DNA of 64,000 bases from Arthrobacter sp. B2a2-09 (GCF_027587375.1 NZ_JAMXIC010000003.1:259686-323685), one strand, 5' to 3'; numbered from the stretch's first letter, positions 26,837 to 36,054 are shown. The notes: generated by a model not told the origin, from the letters alone. Translations and numbers: made by a program.

Positions 26837-28014
26837 AGGGCCGGCCTCACGGAAACAGCGGGGACATCGATGATGTCCGGCTCAGCAACGAGCCTGAGCG
26901 CAGCACGTTCGGGTCGGATGTGCGGCCCGGTTCGCGCGAGGAGTGCCGGGGCGGAGCCGGCGGGTGACATTTGTGACTCGTCCACGATGATGCCGAGTCC
27001 GGGGCGGTCGCCGAGGATGATGCCTCCGTCGTCGAAGTACTGGTCGACGTCCAGGCCGACGGGGAAGTGGAGATCCTGCACTTCGAAGGTCAGGAGGTTC
27101 GGGACGGCGGCGGCAGCATGCGCTACCGGGTTGGCGTTGAATGCGACAGGACTAACCGGCAGGTCCCGGCTGTGGGCCAGTGTTGCTACGCGGAGGAAGT
27201 GGGTGATCCCCCACACGTTTCCGACCTGCACAATGTCTACCGCGTTGGCGTCGAGGAGCGGCCGGTATTGTTCCAGCCCGGTCAGGTTCTCGCCGGTGGC
27301 GATCGCGGTGCGCACCTTGCCGCGCAGGGAGGCCATGCCGGCCGCGTCCCAGCGACGCAGCGGTTCCTCGATCCAGGTCAGGTCCATGCGTTCCTCGATG
27401 GCGGCAATGTTTCGTGCCGCCTGCGCCAGGTTCCACGATTCGTTCACGTCCAGCATGATTGCGGGCCTGCGGGCGTTGCGGCTGAAGATGTCGCGGGCGA
27501 TTTCCAATCGCGGTATGTCACGGTCGAGGTCGCGGCCGCCTTTGAGCTTCGCCGCTTTGAACCCACGATCAGCGAACTGTTCGAAGAGATCGGCGAGTTC
27601 GGGGCCGCTGAGGCCGTATTCAAGGCCGGAGGCGTATCCGGGTACGAACCGCTCGCGTCCACCGAGCGTGCGCCATAGCGGTTCGCCGGCCGCTTTTGCT
27701 TTGATGTCCCAGAGGGCCATATCGACGGCCCCGATGGTGCCGAAGGTGGCCCCTGAGTGGCCGGCCTTGAAGACCCAGTCGAGCATCCGGTCGTAGAGGG
27801 CGACGACCGATCTGGGATCCTCGCCCTCGATGGCGGGGAATACCCGCGCGACGTCGGTGTGCGCGCCCAGGCCCACACCCTCGATGCCGCTGTCTGTCTC
27901 GATGATGAGCACGGGGACGGGGGTCGTGTTGCCCGTCTGTACACCGTTGACGTCGCCGGTGATGCGTCCCCAGTCGTGCACTGTGTGCAAACTGCGGTAT
28001 CCGGTGATTTTCAT
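26833..28014 (-). CDS. enolase-superfamily sugar acid dehydratase (mandelate racemase type)
   Basis: 393 aa. The capping domain is followed by a barrel with the second-strand base K-x-K (AAKLKGG), and metal ligands D in MLDVNESW, E in WIEEPL and E in ATGENL. It would dehydrate L-fuconate to 2-keto-3-deoxy-L-fuconate. Odd point: where mandelate racemase has the dyad His (SSH), this protein reads SPVAFNANPVAH, so the usual His appears replaced by Val. The Asp of DIVQVG is kept. It may therefore differ in stereochemistry or substrate. Confidence 0.82.
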   Translation of the reverse strand: MKITGYRSLHTVHDWGRITGDVNGVQTGNTTPVPVLIIETDSGIEGVGLGAHTDVARVFPAIEGEDPRSVVALYDRMLDWVFKAGHSGATFGTIGAVDMALWDIKAKAAGEPLWRTLGGRERFVPGYASGLEYGLSGPELADLFEQFADRGFKAAKLKGGRDLDRDIPRLEIARDIFSRNARRPAIMLDVNESWNLAQAARNIAAIEERMDLTWIEEPLRRWDAAGMASLRGKVRTAIATGENLTGLEQYRPLLDANAVDIVQVGNVWGITHFLRVATLAHSRDLPVSPVAFNANPVAHAAAAVPNLLTFEVQDLHFPVGLDVDQYFDDGGIILGDRPGLGIIVDESQMSPAGSAPALLARTGPHIRPERAALRLVAEPDIIDVPAVSVRPAL

Positions 28015-28042
28015 TCGTTGTTCTCCTTGAGTGCGGGGGCGC

Positions 28043-28948
28043 TCATTCCTTGGTTCCTCCGGCGGTCATTCCCGAGACCAGGAATCGCTGGGAGAAAAGG
28101 AAGACGATGAGCACTGGGAGGATCGACACGATCGTCCCGAGGGCCAGGGTTGGTAGCTGGATGGAGTCGGATCCGGCCGAGCTGGGGTTGAAGGCCGGGG
28201 TGGCCGCCAGCAATGAGGTGAGGCCGACCTGGATGGGGTACCCGTCGCTGGAGGGCAGCATGATGAAGGGCAGGAAGAAGTTGTTCCAGTTCTGCACGAA
28301 GCTGAAGAACGCGACGAGGGCGACGACCGGCACGGCCAGCGGCAGGGCAATGCGGGTGAAGACCTGGAGTTCGGTGCAGCCGTCGATCCGGGCGGCGGCC
28401 AGCAGGTCGCGGGGGATGCTCGTTGAGAAGTAGATGTAGGTCAGATACACCCCGAACGGGAAGAAGGACATCGGGAGGATCACCGAGAGCGGGGTGCCGA
28501 TCAGACCGACGGTGTTCAGCTCCAGGAATATCGGCAGCACGAGGGCGGTGCCCGGGATGAGCATTACGACCAGGGTCAGGATGAGCAGCGGGTTCCGCAG
28601 CTTGAACTCGGTCAGGGCGAGGGCGTACCCGGCCGGGATGCTCACGAAAAGCGTGATCACCAGCGCGCCGACCGAGTACAGCGCCGAGTTTCCGATCCAC
28701 CCCGTGACCGCCCCGCCCTGGAAACCGAACAGCTGATTCCAGTTGGCCGCGAAGTCCGCCCACGAACCGGGCGAGAACGGGTTGCTCACGATGAGGCCGT
28801 GCGAGGACTTGGTGACGGCGAACAGAAGCCAGACGATCGGGATGAGGAAGAACAGGACAAAGACGATGAGGACGATTCCGGCGAGGGAACGCCCGCCCCA
28901 TCCGCGCAGGCCCGCTTGGTTGCGGCGTTCGCTTGTGAGTGATGTCAT
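28043..28948 (-). CDS. carbohydrate ABC transporter permease (MalG type)
   Basis: 301-aa inner membrane subunit with six transmembrane helices and EAA loop AAARIDGCTELQVFTRIALPLAVP. It ends SQRFLVSGMTAGGTKE, a usual MalG-type ending. It is separated from its partner permease by 3 bp and followed closely by the dehydratase gene, so uptake and catabolism of the deoxysugar share one transcript. Confidence 0.92.
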   Translation of the reverse strand: MTSLTSERRNQAGLRGWGGRSLAGIVLIVFVLFFLIPIVWLLFAVTKSSHGLIVSNPFSPGSWADFAANWNQLFGFQGGAVTGWIGNSALYSVGALVITLFVSIPAGYALALTEFKLRNPLLILTLVVMLIPGTALVLPIFLELNTVGLIGTPLSVILPMSFFPFGVYLTYIYFSTSIPRDLLAAARIDGCTELQVFTRIALPLAVPVVALVAFFSFVQNWNNFFLPFIMLPSSDGYPIQVGLTSLLAATPAFNPSSAGSDSIQLPTLALGTIVSILPVLIVFLFSQRFLVSGMTAGGTKE

Positions 28949-28951
28949 GGG

Positions 28952-29893
28952 TCATTCCCTTTCGAACAGGCCGCCGCGGGTCACGAACACCCAGGACAGC
29001 AGCAGCGCGACCACCAGCAGGATGAGCGAAATCGCGGCCGCGCCGTTGAAGTCGTTTTGCTGGAAGGCGTACTGGTAGGCGAGCTGGTTGAGCGAGTAGT
29101 CGTTAGGGACGACGGCGTTGCTCGCTTGGCTGAGGAGCTGCGGTTCTACAAACAGTTGGGTGCCTGCCGCCAGCGACATGACTCCCATATACGCGACCCA
29201 CTTGCGAAGCATCGGGAGCTGGATGCGCAGCGCGATTTGAACGGTGTTCGCCCCGTCGATACGGGCTGCCTCGATCACGTCCGTGCTGATGTTGTTCAGC
29301 GCGCCGTACATGATCACTATCCATCCCCCCGCCCCGGTCCAGAACGCGATGATCGCGAAGACCGCCGGCAGGTTGCCAGGTTGGATAACCTGGACGAAGC
29401 TATTGAACCCCATCAGCCGGAGCAGGCCGCTCACCGGGCTGGCTGTCGGGTCGAGGACGAACAACCACAGCAGCACGCTCGACGCGCCGGCCAGGGCGCC
29501 CGGCAGGTAGTAGAGGAAGCGCAGTGTTGTGCTCGCCCAGCGGACCCGCACGGCGTGGACGATCAGTGCGAGGGCCACAACGAAGATGACAAGGCCGGTC
29601 AGCCAGATGACGAGGTAGAGCGTCACATGAAGGACGGCCGGCCAGAATCGGAAGTCACCTATGACCTTGACGAAGTTGTCGACGCCGGCGAAACCGCCGG
29701 CAGGGTTGGTGAATGCGAGAAGCACGGCATAAAGGGACGGAACGATTCCGAAAGCAAGAGCGAGCAGGGCGTAGAGCGATACGAAGACATAGCCGATGGG
29801 CAGGCGTCCCGATGCACGTCCACTGCCCCGGGCTGGCCGCCCGCGCCGGGAGGCGGTGGCGGCCAGCTGGTCGCTCGGAGGAGCGAGGGTCAT
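28952..29893 (-). CDS. carbohydrate ABC transporter permease (MalF type)
   Basis: 313 aa. A basic, Arg/Gly-rich cytoplasmic tail (residues 12-30) is followed by six transmembrane segments. The EAA loop is EAARIDGANTVQIALRIQLPMLRK. It pairs with the MalG-type permease downstream and the binding protein 1 bp upstream. No ATPase in the cluster. Confidence 0.92.
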   Translation of the reverse strand: MTLAPPSDQLAATASRRGRPARGSGRASGRLPIGYVFVSLYALLALAFGIVPSLYAVLLAFTNPAGGFAGVDNFVKVIGDFRFWPAVLHVTLYLVIWLTGLVIFVVALALIVHAVRVRWASTTLRFLYYLPGALAGASSVLLWLFVLDPTASPVSGLLRLMGFNSFVQVIQPGNLPAVFAIIAFWTGAGGWIVIMYGALNNISTDVIEAARIDGANTVQIALRIQLPMLRKWVAYMGVMSLAAGTQLFVEPQLLSQASNAVVPNDYSLNQLAYQYAFQQNDFNGAAAISLILLVVALLLSWVFVTRGGLFERE

Positions 29894-29894
29894 A

Positions 29895-31268
29895 TCAGTT
29901 CACCTTGTATCCGTTGACCTTGGCTTGGTCTTCGATAGCTTGCTGCCAGGTCGGTAGTAGCTCCTCGATCGACTTCCCCCCGGTGATCGCGGGGGTCATG
30001 GTCTTCGCCCAGACCGCTTCCTGGCTGAAGTTCCCGTATCCCCATCCGTCCCACACCTGGGTCGCGGCGGTCGCGACCGGCTGCAGCGGCGTCGCGAAGT
30101 ACTTGCTGGATTCCTGCTTTGCTATCCACTTCGCGGCTGCCGGCGCGTAAGCCGGGTATCCGGGAGCCGACTCGACCTGGTAGTCGTCTGCCGTGGTGGC
30201 GAACTGGACGAATTTCTCTGCCGCTTGAAGGTTCTGGGAGTGGCTGGAGATGAACCAGGTCCCGCCACCGACGTTGCCGGTGACGGCTTTGTCGTCACCC
30301 TTCCACTTGAGGGGAGTCGTCACGCCGAGCTGGCCCGCGGGGACATTGAGGGATTGCGTGTTGTTGAAGATTGCTCCGGCGTACCAGTTCGGGCCGGGCA
30401 TCATCAGGACTTTGCCTGTGTAGTTCTTGACGAACTCAGGCGTGAACACACTGACGCCCGGGACGGTGCCGTTGTTACGGAGCGTGTCGAGCATCGACGC
30501 CGTCCGCTTGCATTCGGTTGTGTCTGTATTCACTGTCACGGCCTTCGGGCCGGTCACGCCGTTGGCCTGGCACTTGCTCGCCCACATGAAAATTTCCGGC
30601 GTGTATGCGTCTCCGGCTGTGCCGATGATGTAGCCGGGGTGTTCCTTCGCGACCTTCTCGCCCAGTGCCTGGTACTCCTCCCAGGTGGCCGGGACCGAGT
30701 AGCCGAATTGGTCCATGAGCGGCTTGTTATACCAGAGCACAGTCTGGGCGAGGTCGTTGCGCAGGCAGTAGACCTGTCCGTTCACCGTGCACGGGTTGAG
30801 CGCACCCTGGGTGAAGTTGTCGAGCGTGTCCTTCGGAACGAGACCTTTGTCGAGCACCGCGGCGAAGGCCTGCTTTCCCCCGTTCTCCTGGCTCGCCCAT
30901 GCCGCGTCGTTGTTCTGGGAAGAGAAGACCACGTCCGGCCAGCCGCTTCCGGCCCGGTCGAAGAGCTGTATCTTCGTCTGGAACGAGTTCGAACCGTTGG
31001 CCGATCCGTCGTAGGTCACAACATTGAGTTTCGCGTCCGGATTCGCCTTCTGGAATGCCTTCACCGCGGCCTGGCGGTCCGCGTCCACCCAGACGGTGAT
31101 CGTGGAAGTCGTGTCCTGTTTGGCTTCGGGAAAGCCGTTCGAGCTGTTCGTTGAGCTTGCGCCGGTGCTGCAGGCACTGAGGGCCAGGAGCGCCGTCGCG
31201 GCGCCGAGAGCGGCGGCAGTCAATGCCGATCTGCGGCGTGAACGCGCCGCAGTGTGGATTCCATCCAT
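29895..31268 (-). CDS. ABC transporter sugar-binding lipoprotein
   Basis: 457-aa family-1 solute-binding protein. The signal peptide ends ATALLALSACS (lipobox LSAC). Mature start STITVWVDADRQAAVKAFQKANPDAKLNVVTYDG; later VLWYNKPLMDQFGYSVPATWEEYQALG is the family core. ATG 31268 with AAGGAAATCTCAC upstream is chosen. It opens the operon that continues through both permeases and the catabolic genes to about 23964, and its promoter region holds the AACATA-CGTAT-TATGTT element. Confidence 0.92.
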   Translation of the reverse strand: MDGIHTAARSRRRSALTAAALGAATALLALSACSTGASSTNSSNGFPEAKQDTTSTITVWVDADRQAAVKAFQKANPDAKLNVVTYDGSANGSNSFQTKIQLFDRAGSGWPDVVFSSQNNDAAWASQENGGKQAFAAVLDKGLVPKDTLDNFTQGALNPCTVNGQVYCLRNDLAQTVLWYNKPLMDQFGYSVPATWEEYQALGEKVAKEHPGYIIGTAGDAYTPEIFMWASKCQANGVTGPKAVTVNTDTTECKRTASMLDTLRNNGTVPGVSVFTPEFVKNYTGKVLMMPGPNWYAGAIFNNTQSLNVPAGQLGVTTPLKWKGDDKAVTGNVGGGTWFISSHSQNLQAAEKFVQFATTADDYQVESAPGYPAYAPAAAKWIAKQESSKYFATPLQPVATAATQVWDGWGYGNFSQEAVWAKTMTPAITGGKSIEELLPTWQQAIEDQAKVNGYKVN

Positions 31269-31330
31269 GTGAGATTTCCTTGCCTTGTCGACTTCGTTGA
31301 CGACTCCGAGGAGGCGTAACTCCAATATAG

Positions 31331-31347
31331 AACATACGTATTATGTT
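31331..31347. promoter_or_regulatory. GntR-type operator candidate, copy 1
   Basis: AACATA-CGTAT-TATGTT has perfect 6-bp arms around a 5-bp centre. The 16-mer CATACGTATTATGTTT (31333-31348) recurs in reverse orientation at 33244-33259. It lies about 65 bp upstream of the sugar-binding protein start. Confidence 0.75.
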
Positions 31348-31388
31348 TGCCTAGTGGCTCACACTATCGTGTCACCGGATCGTTATTT

Positions 31389-32150
31389 TCATCGCCCGAG
31401 CCACCCGCCATCGACGGGCAGGATCGCCCCTGATATGTAGGAGGCGGCATCCGAGGCGAGGAAGACAGCGGCGCCGCCAATGTCGTCGGCGTGGCCCCAC
31501 CGGCCGGCCGGGATGCGCTCCAGAATGGCCCGCGAGCGATCCGGATCATTCTGGAGGGCCCAGGTGTTGTCGGTGGCGATATATCCAGGGGCGATGCCGT
31601 TGACGGTCACCCCCCGGCCGTCCCACTCATTCGACAGGGCGCGCACTAGGCCTGCCACCCCGGATTTCGCAGCCGCGTAGCCGGGAACGTTGATCCCGCC
31701 TTGGAACGAGAGCAACGATGCGGTGAAGAGGATCCGGCCGTGCCCGGCCTCGAGCATGCGGCGGCCGAGGATCTGGCTGAGGAGGAAACCGCTTGTCAGA
31801 TTGACCTCCAAAACCTCGTCGAACCAGCCGAGCGGATGTTCGGAGGCCGGAGACCTCCGGATGGTCCCGGCGTTGTTGACGAGAATGTCCACGGGCCGGT
31901 CGTTCGCCGCGAGCCGGTCGGCGAACGCCGTTACCTGCGCCCTGTCGGCGAAGTCGACCCGGTGCCCTGAGAAGTCGCGTCCAAATTCGCGCACCCGGTC
32001 TGCGATGGCCGAGGATTCCGGGTCGAGGCTGGCGGACACCCCGATGATGTCGGCGCCCGCGGCGGCCAGGGCCTGGGCCATCGCGAAGCCGATACCGCGT
32101 TTGGCGCCCGTCACCACGGCCAGGCGGCCAGTCAGGTCGAAAGGGTTCAT
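31389..32150 (-). CDS. SDR oxidoreductase (KduD/gluconate 5-dehydrogenase-like)
   Basis: 253-aa classical SDR: TGAKRGIG (around 15-22), NNAGTIRRSP (around 92), catalytic GYAAAKSGVAGLVRAL (around 155-170), and C-terminal RIPAGRWGHADDIGGAAVFLASDAASYISG. Resembles 2-deoxy-D-gluconate 3-dehydrogenase/gluconate 5-dehydrogenase enzymes. ATG 32150 overlaps the zinc dehydrogenase stop as ATGA. It may serve as an alternative sugar or aldonate dehydrogenase in this cluster. Confidence 0.83.
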   Translation of the reverse strand: MNPFDLTGRLAVVTGAKRGIGFAMAQALAAAGADIIGVSASLDPESSAIADRVREFGRDFSGHRVDFADRAQVTAFADRLAANDRPVDILVNNAGTIRRSPASEHPLGWFDEVLEVNLTSGFLLSQILGRRMLEAGHGRILFTASLLSFQGGINVPGYAAAKSGVAGLVRALSNEWDGRGVTVNGIAPGYIATDNTWALQNDPDRSRAILERIPAGRWGHADDIGGAAVFLASDAASYISGAILPVDGGWLGR

Positions 32151-33166
32151 CGGGCACCCACCTGGACGAGGAGCTTCATCGCCTGTCCTGCCTCAAGGGC
32201 ATGGAAGGCGGATGCCACCTCCTGCAGCGGCACGACCCCGGTGATCAGCTTCTGCGCGGGTATCGTCCCGTCGGCCACGAGCTCGATGGCACGCTCGAAA
32301 TCGCGTCGTTCGTACACCCTGGCGCCGAGGATCGTGAGTTCCCGCCAGAACACGCGGTGCAGGTCCATGGGCCGCGGCTGTGAATGGATCGCCACTACCA
32401 CCAGCGTTCCACGCACCTTCGCCAGGCTCGTAGCGGCCAGGACGGCGGTAGCTGAGCCGGAGACCTCGAAAACCACGTCGGCCCCTGCGCCGCCGGTCCA
32501 ATGATCCACCCAGGCGAGCTGATCCACGGAGGAGGGATCCAGTGTCGCCAGCCCCATCTCTTCGGCGGCAGCCCGCCGGCCCGGGTCGATTTCAGAGACG
32601 GCGACTTCCGCGCCGAATGCCGATGCCACCGTCGCGATCAGGACCCCAATTGGGCCGGCGCCGATCACGACCGCTTTGTCGCCTCGACCGAGTCCCGAGC
32701 GGCGTACGTCGTGAACCGCGACCGCGACCGGCTCCACCAGGGCGGCATCGCGCAGGGAGATCCCGGAAGGCAGACGTACCAGCGTCCTCGCCGGAACGTT
32801 CCAGAACTGCTGGAGCGCCCCGGGGCTGTCGATGCCTATAAAGTCAAGGTTCTGACAAATGTGCTCGTTCCCGGCCAGGCACGCCGGACAGGTCCCGTCC
32901 CAGGCCAGCGGCATCACGGTCACCGCGTCACCAACCGACCAGCCTTCAACACCCGCGCCAAGTTCTACGACAGTGCCCGACATCTCATGGCCTATGGTCG
33001 CCGGTTTCGTGACACGGGAATCCATGTCTCCGTGGAACACATGGAGGTCCGTACCGCAGATCCCGACGTACGCGACGGCCACCCGGACCTCCCCAGAGCG
33101 CAGTTCTTGCGGGTCGCGCTCCTCCACACTTATCGTTCGCTCACCCAAATAATTCGCAGCCAACAT
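32147..33166 (-). CDS. zinc-dependent medium-chain dehydrogenase
   Basis: 339 aa, sorbitol/threonine dehydrogenase-like. Catalytic zinc residues are in GICGTDLH (Cys about 37) and IGHEMSG (His-Glu about 59-60), with the Rossmann loop VIGAGPIGVL. The structural zinc lobe reads DGTCPACLAGNEHIC: the first of the usual four Cys is Asp, so that site has three Cys plus one Asp. Coupled to the SDR by a 4-bp overlap. Likely oxidises the deoxysugar or a polyol form of it. Confidence 0.85.
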   Translation of the reverse strand: MLAANYLGERTISVEERDPQELRSGEVRVAVAYVGICGTDLHVFHGDMDSRVTKPATIGHEMSGTVVELGAGVEGWSVGDAVTVMPLAWDGTCPACLAGNEHICQNLDFIGIDSPGALQQFWNVPARTLVRLPSGISLRDAALVEPVAVAVHDVRRSGLGRGDKAVVIGAGPIGVLIATVASAFGAEVAVSEIDPGRRAAAEEMGLATLDPSSVDQLAWVDHWTGGAGADVVFEVSGSATAVLAATSLAKVRGTLVVVAIHSQPRPMDLHRVFWRELTILGARVYERRDFERAIELVADGTIPAQKLITGVVPLQEVASAFHALEAGQAMKLLVQVGAR

Positions 33167-33243
33167 CGCCGACCCGTCCTTCCTCGCCTCGGTGCCGGAG
33201 GCAAATCCGCATCCGGTCCCGAATAGCTTAAACGAAATCCGCG

Positions 33244-33259
33244 CGAAACATAATACGTA
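33244..33259. promoter_or_regulatory. GntR-type operator candidate, copy 2
   Basis: AAACATAATACGTATG is the reverse complement of the 16-mer at 31333-31348. It lies between the divergent zinc dehydrogenase (minus) and aldo/keto reductase (plus) genes and could control both. Confidence 0.75.
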
Positions 33260-33329
33260 TGCTGAAAGCAGATAGACTGTGCACGGAGCCTCTTTCCCCG
33301 CATACTCCCGAACGAAGGATCACCCAGCG

Positions 33330-34331
33330 ATGGCACGACAACCGGCCCTTCCCACCCGGTCGCTTCGGACCGGCCAGCCGATCAACGAACTAGGCCTCGG
33401 CGCCGCCCAGTTCGGAAACCTCTTCAAGGAAACGACCGACGACGAGTCAGCGCACGCGGTAACAGCCGCTCTTGACGAAGGAATCCGCTACTTCGACACT
33501 GCCCCCCATTACGGCCTGGGGCTCTCCGAACAACGGCTGGGCCGGGCGCTCAAAGACACCGGCCGCGACAGCGTCGTCCTCTCGTCAAAGGTCGGCCGGC
33601 TTCTTCTCGACAGCCCCGAGACCGCCGATCGGCTTGACGACGACGGATTCATCGTCCCCGCCAGGCGCCGGCGGGTCTGGGACTTCAGCCGGGACGGCAT
33701 CCTCCGCTCCGTGGAGGAGAGTCTCTCTCGCCTCGGAACGGATTACCTGGACATCGCCTACCTGCACGATCCCGACGACCACTGGAAGTCCGCCTCGACC
33801 ACCGGCATGGCAGCCCTGGTCGAACTGCGGGAACAGGGCATCGTCCGCGCCATCGGCGCCGGAATGAACCAATCCCCGATGCTCGCCGACTTCGTCAGGA
33901 ACACCGACGTCGACGTCGTCATGATCGCCGGCAGGTTCACCCTCCTGGACCAGACAGCCCTCGCGGACCTGCTGCCGCTCGCGCGGGAACGCGGAGTGGG
34001 AGTCGTCGCTGCGGCCGTCTACAACTCCGGTCTGCTCAGCAGCCCGACCGTCAACAGCTCCGCACACTACAATTACAGCGAGGCATCCAGCGCGGTCCTG
34101 GAGCGAACACGGAGAATCGCCGAGGTCTGTGCCCGGCACGGCGTGAGCTTGCCCGAAGCCGCCATCCAATACCCCCTGCGCCACCCCGCTGTCGTATCCG
34201 TCGTGACCGGGATGCGCACGGAGGCGCACGTACGAAGCACCGTGGACCGCTACCGAGCGCATATCCCCGGCTCGCTCTGGGACGAACTTCACCAGAGCGG
34301 ACTCGCTCCCGATCCTGGACGCATCGACTGA
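33330..34331 (+). CDS. aldo/keto reductase, likely L-fucose (D-threo-aldose) 1-dehydrogenase
   Basis: 333-aa AKR TIM barrel: GLGAAQFGNLF, the catalytic Asp-Tyr region YFDTAPHYGLGLSEQRLGRAL (D and Y about residues 55-60), catalytic Lys in VLSSKVGR, and YLHDPDDH. These segments match the D-threo-aldose/L-fucose dehydrogenase group, which makes the aldonolactone. ATG 33330 follows GAAGGAT. It diverges from the rest of the cluster under the shared operator and supplies the first oxidation step. Confidence 0.87.
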   Translation: MARQPALPTRSLRTGQPINELGLGAAQFGNLFKETTDDESAHAVTAALDEGIRYFDTAPHYGLGLSEQRLGRALKDTGRDSVVLSSKVGRLLLDSPETADRLDDDGFIVPARRRRVWDFSRDGILRSVEESLSRLGTDYLDIAYLHDPDDHWKSASTTGMAALVELREQGIVRAIGAGMNQSPMLADFVRNTDVDVVMIAGRFTLLDQTALADLLPLARERGVGVVAAAVYNSGLLSSPTVNSSAHYNYSEASSAVLERTRRIAEVCARHGVSLPEAAIQYPLRHPAVVSVVTGMRTEAHVRSTVDRYRAHIPGSLWDELHQSGLAPDPGRID

Positions 34332-34377
34332 CAGGGCAGACCTCACGCGTTCCAGGCCGGGTCAATTCGATGGTCAG

Positions 34378-36054
34378 TCAGTGGCCTTGGAACGCCTCCG
34401 CGAGCCACCAGGATCCGCCATCCGAGGCGATCTTCGCGTCGATCACGAGAGGGCGTCCCTGCTTGCCGTCACGGTACAAAGCAACCCAGTCACGCACCGG
34501 CTGGAGGTCGTCCACCGTGCGGACCGTGACGCCATCGGCGCCGTATCCCCTGGCGATGGCCGCGATGTCGGTTTCCGGGAAGCACACGGAGTCCAGCTCT
34601 GCTTCCTCGTGGTGTTCGGCGAAGTGATGGACCTCGGCACCGTAGGCGGCGTCGTTGTAGATGATGCAGACGAGAGGCAGCTTGAGACGCACGGCTGTTT
34701 CCAGTTCCCCGATGCCCATGAGGAATCCGCCATCGCCCGCGCCGAGGACCGGCAGGCGGTCCGGGCGGGCGACGGCGGCCCCTATGGCCGTGTACAGCCC
34801 CAGGCCGATCGCCTGGAAGGCTTGGGTGAAGCAGAAGCCAAACTCGTCCGGCACTGCCAGATATTGACTCGGGTATCCCATGAAGTTGCCCGAGTCGACG
34901 GCCACGATCCTGTCAGCCGGCAGAATCGAATCGAGTTCCCGGCTGATCACGCGCGGATCGATGGACGACGCCGTGGACAGATCAGGGGTTTCAACATCCC
35001 GCCACCGTGAGCCTTCCTTGATGATCAACGCGTTCTGCTCGGTGCGGTACTTTTCCGCGGCGGCTGGCTGGATCCTGCGCAAGGCCGCCACAGCGTCGTC
35101 TGCCACGAGGGCAGAGTCGCCCATCACGCCGAGGGTGATCGGCCGGTTGGCGCCGAGCGAGGCGTCTTCGACGTCGATCTGGACCACTTTGGTGCCGGCG
35201 GAGATCAGCCGGCCATGCCGCATGGTCCACATGTTCAAGGCGCAGCCCCATCCGACAATCAGGTCCGCGCCGCTGATCAGCTCCGCAGTAACCGGCGATG
35301 AAAAACCGCCCGAAATGCCGAGGTTGTGGGAATCGCCGTTGAACAGGCCGCTGGCGACGGCGGAAGTTGCCACAAGCGCTCCCGCATGCCGGGCCAATGC
35401 CAGGATGGAGTCCCTGGCGCCCCTCCCGCCGCGTCCCGCGACGAAAACGGGACGGCGGGCCTCGGCAATAAGGGCCACGAGTCTTTCCACGGCCGCGGCA
35501 TCAGGCCTGATCCGGGACGGTTCCTGAATCCCGACTGGGTCAACCAGGTCCGCCGCCGTCGCGTTTTGCACGTCAAGGGGCAGGTTGAGGACAACGGTGC
35601 GACGTTCATTGACGGCGGTCCGGAAGGCCCTCACGGTGTCTGCGATCGCGGTGTCGGCTGAATGGATCCGTTCGGCCACTGCCCCGACGCTGCGGGCAAG
35701 TGCGTCCTGGTCTATTTTGAAGTTCGATCGGATCGCAGCCGCCTGGGTGTCAGCGGTGAGCACGATGAGGGGCGTGCGGCTCTTCGCCGCTTCGCCGATT
35801 CCCGTGATGGCATTGCTCAGACCACAGCCTTGGTGGGTTGTCACCACGCCCACCTTCCCCGACATCCTGGAGTACGCGTCAGCCATGGTGGCCGCCCCGC
35901 CCTCGTGCCTGGCCGCGGTGTAGGGAACGCCTTCCTTGATGAGGGCGTTGGTGACCTCAAAGTTGCCGCTGCCAACTACACCGAAGACATGGCCGACTCC
36001 CAAGCTGGCCAGGGTCCTGCCAACCAGCGCGGATACTTGAACCTTCCCGCTCAT
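34378..36054 (-). CDS. ThDP-dependent enzyme, decarboxylase/acetolactate synthase-like (possible isatinate decarboxylase)
   Basis: 558 aa with the three-domain layout of the acetolactate synthase/benzoylformate decarboxylase family. The conserved catalytic Glu is in ARHEGGAATMADAYSR (about residue 51). The C-terminal ThDP-Mg motif runs GAGDGGFLMG ... IIYNDAAYG. It lacks recognised partner subunits. Its start overlaps the cyclase-family gene stop as ATGA. Next to an isatin-hydrolase-like enzyme and a StyA-type oxygenase, decarboxylation of isatinate to anthranilate is a reasonable guess, but other 2-keto acids are possible. Confidence 0.78.
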   Translation of the reverse strand: MSGKVQVSALVGRTLASLGVGHVFGVVGSGNFEVTNALIKEGVPYTAARHEGGAATMADAYSRMSGKVGVVTTHQGCGLSNAITGIGEAAKSRTPLIVLTADTQAAAIRSNFKIDQDALARSVGAVAERIHSADTAIADTVRAFRTAVNERRTVVLNLPLDVQNATAADLVDPVGIQEPSRIRPDAAAVERLVALIAEARRPVFVAGRGGRGARDSILALARHAGALVATSAVASGLFNGDSHNLGISGGFSSPVTAELISGADLIVGWGCALNMWTMRHGRLISAGTKVVQIDVEDASLGANRPITLGVMGDSALVADDAVAALRRIQPAAAEKYRTEQNALIIKEGSRWRDVETPDLSTASSIDPRVISRELDSILPADRIVAVDSGNFMGYPSQYLAVPDEFGFCFTQAFQAIGLGLYTAIGAAVARPDRLPVLGAGDGGFLMGIGELETAVRLKLPLVCIIYNDAAYGAEVHHFAEHHEEAELDSVCFPETDIAAIARGYGADGVTVRTVDDLQPVRDWVALYRDGKQGRPLVIDAKIASDGGSWWLAEAFQGH

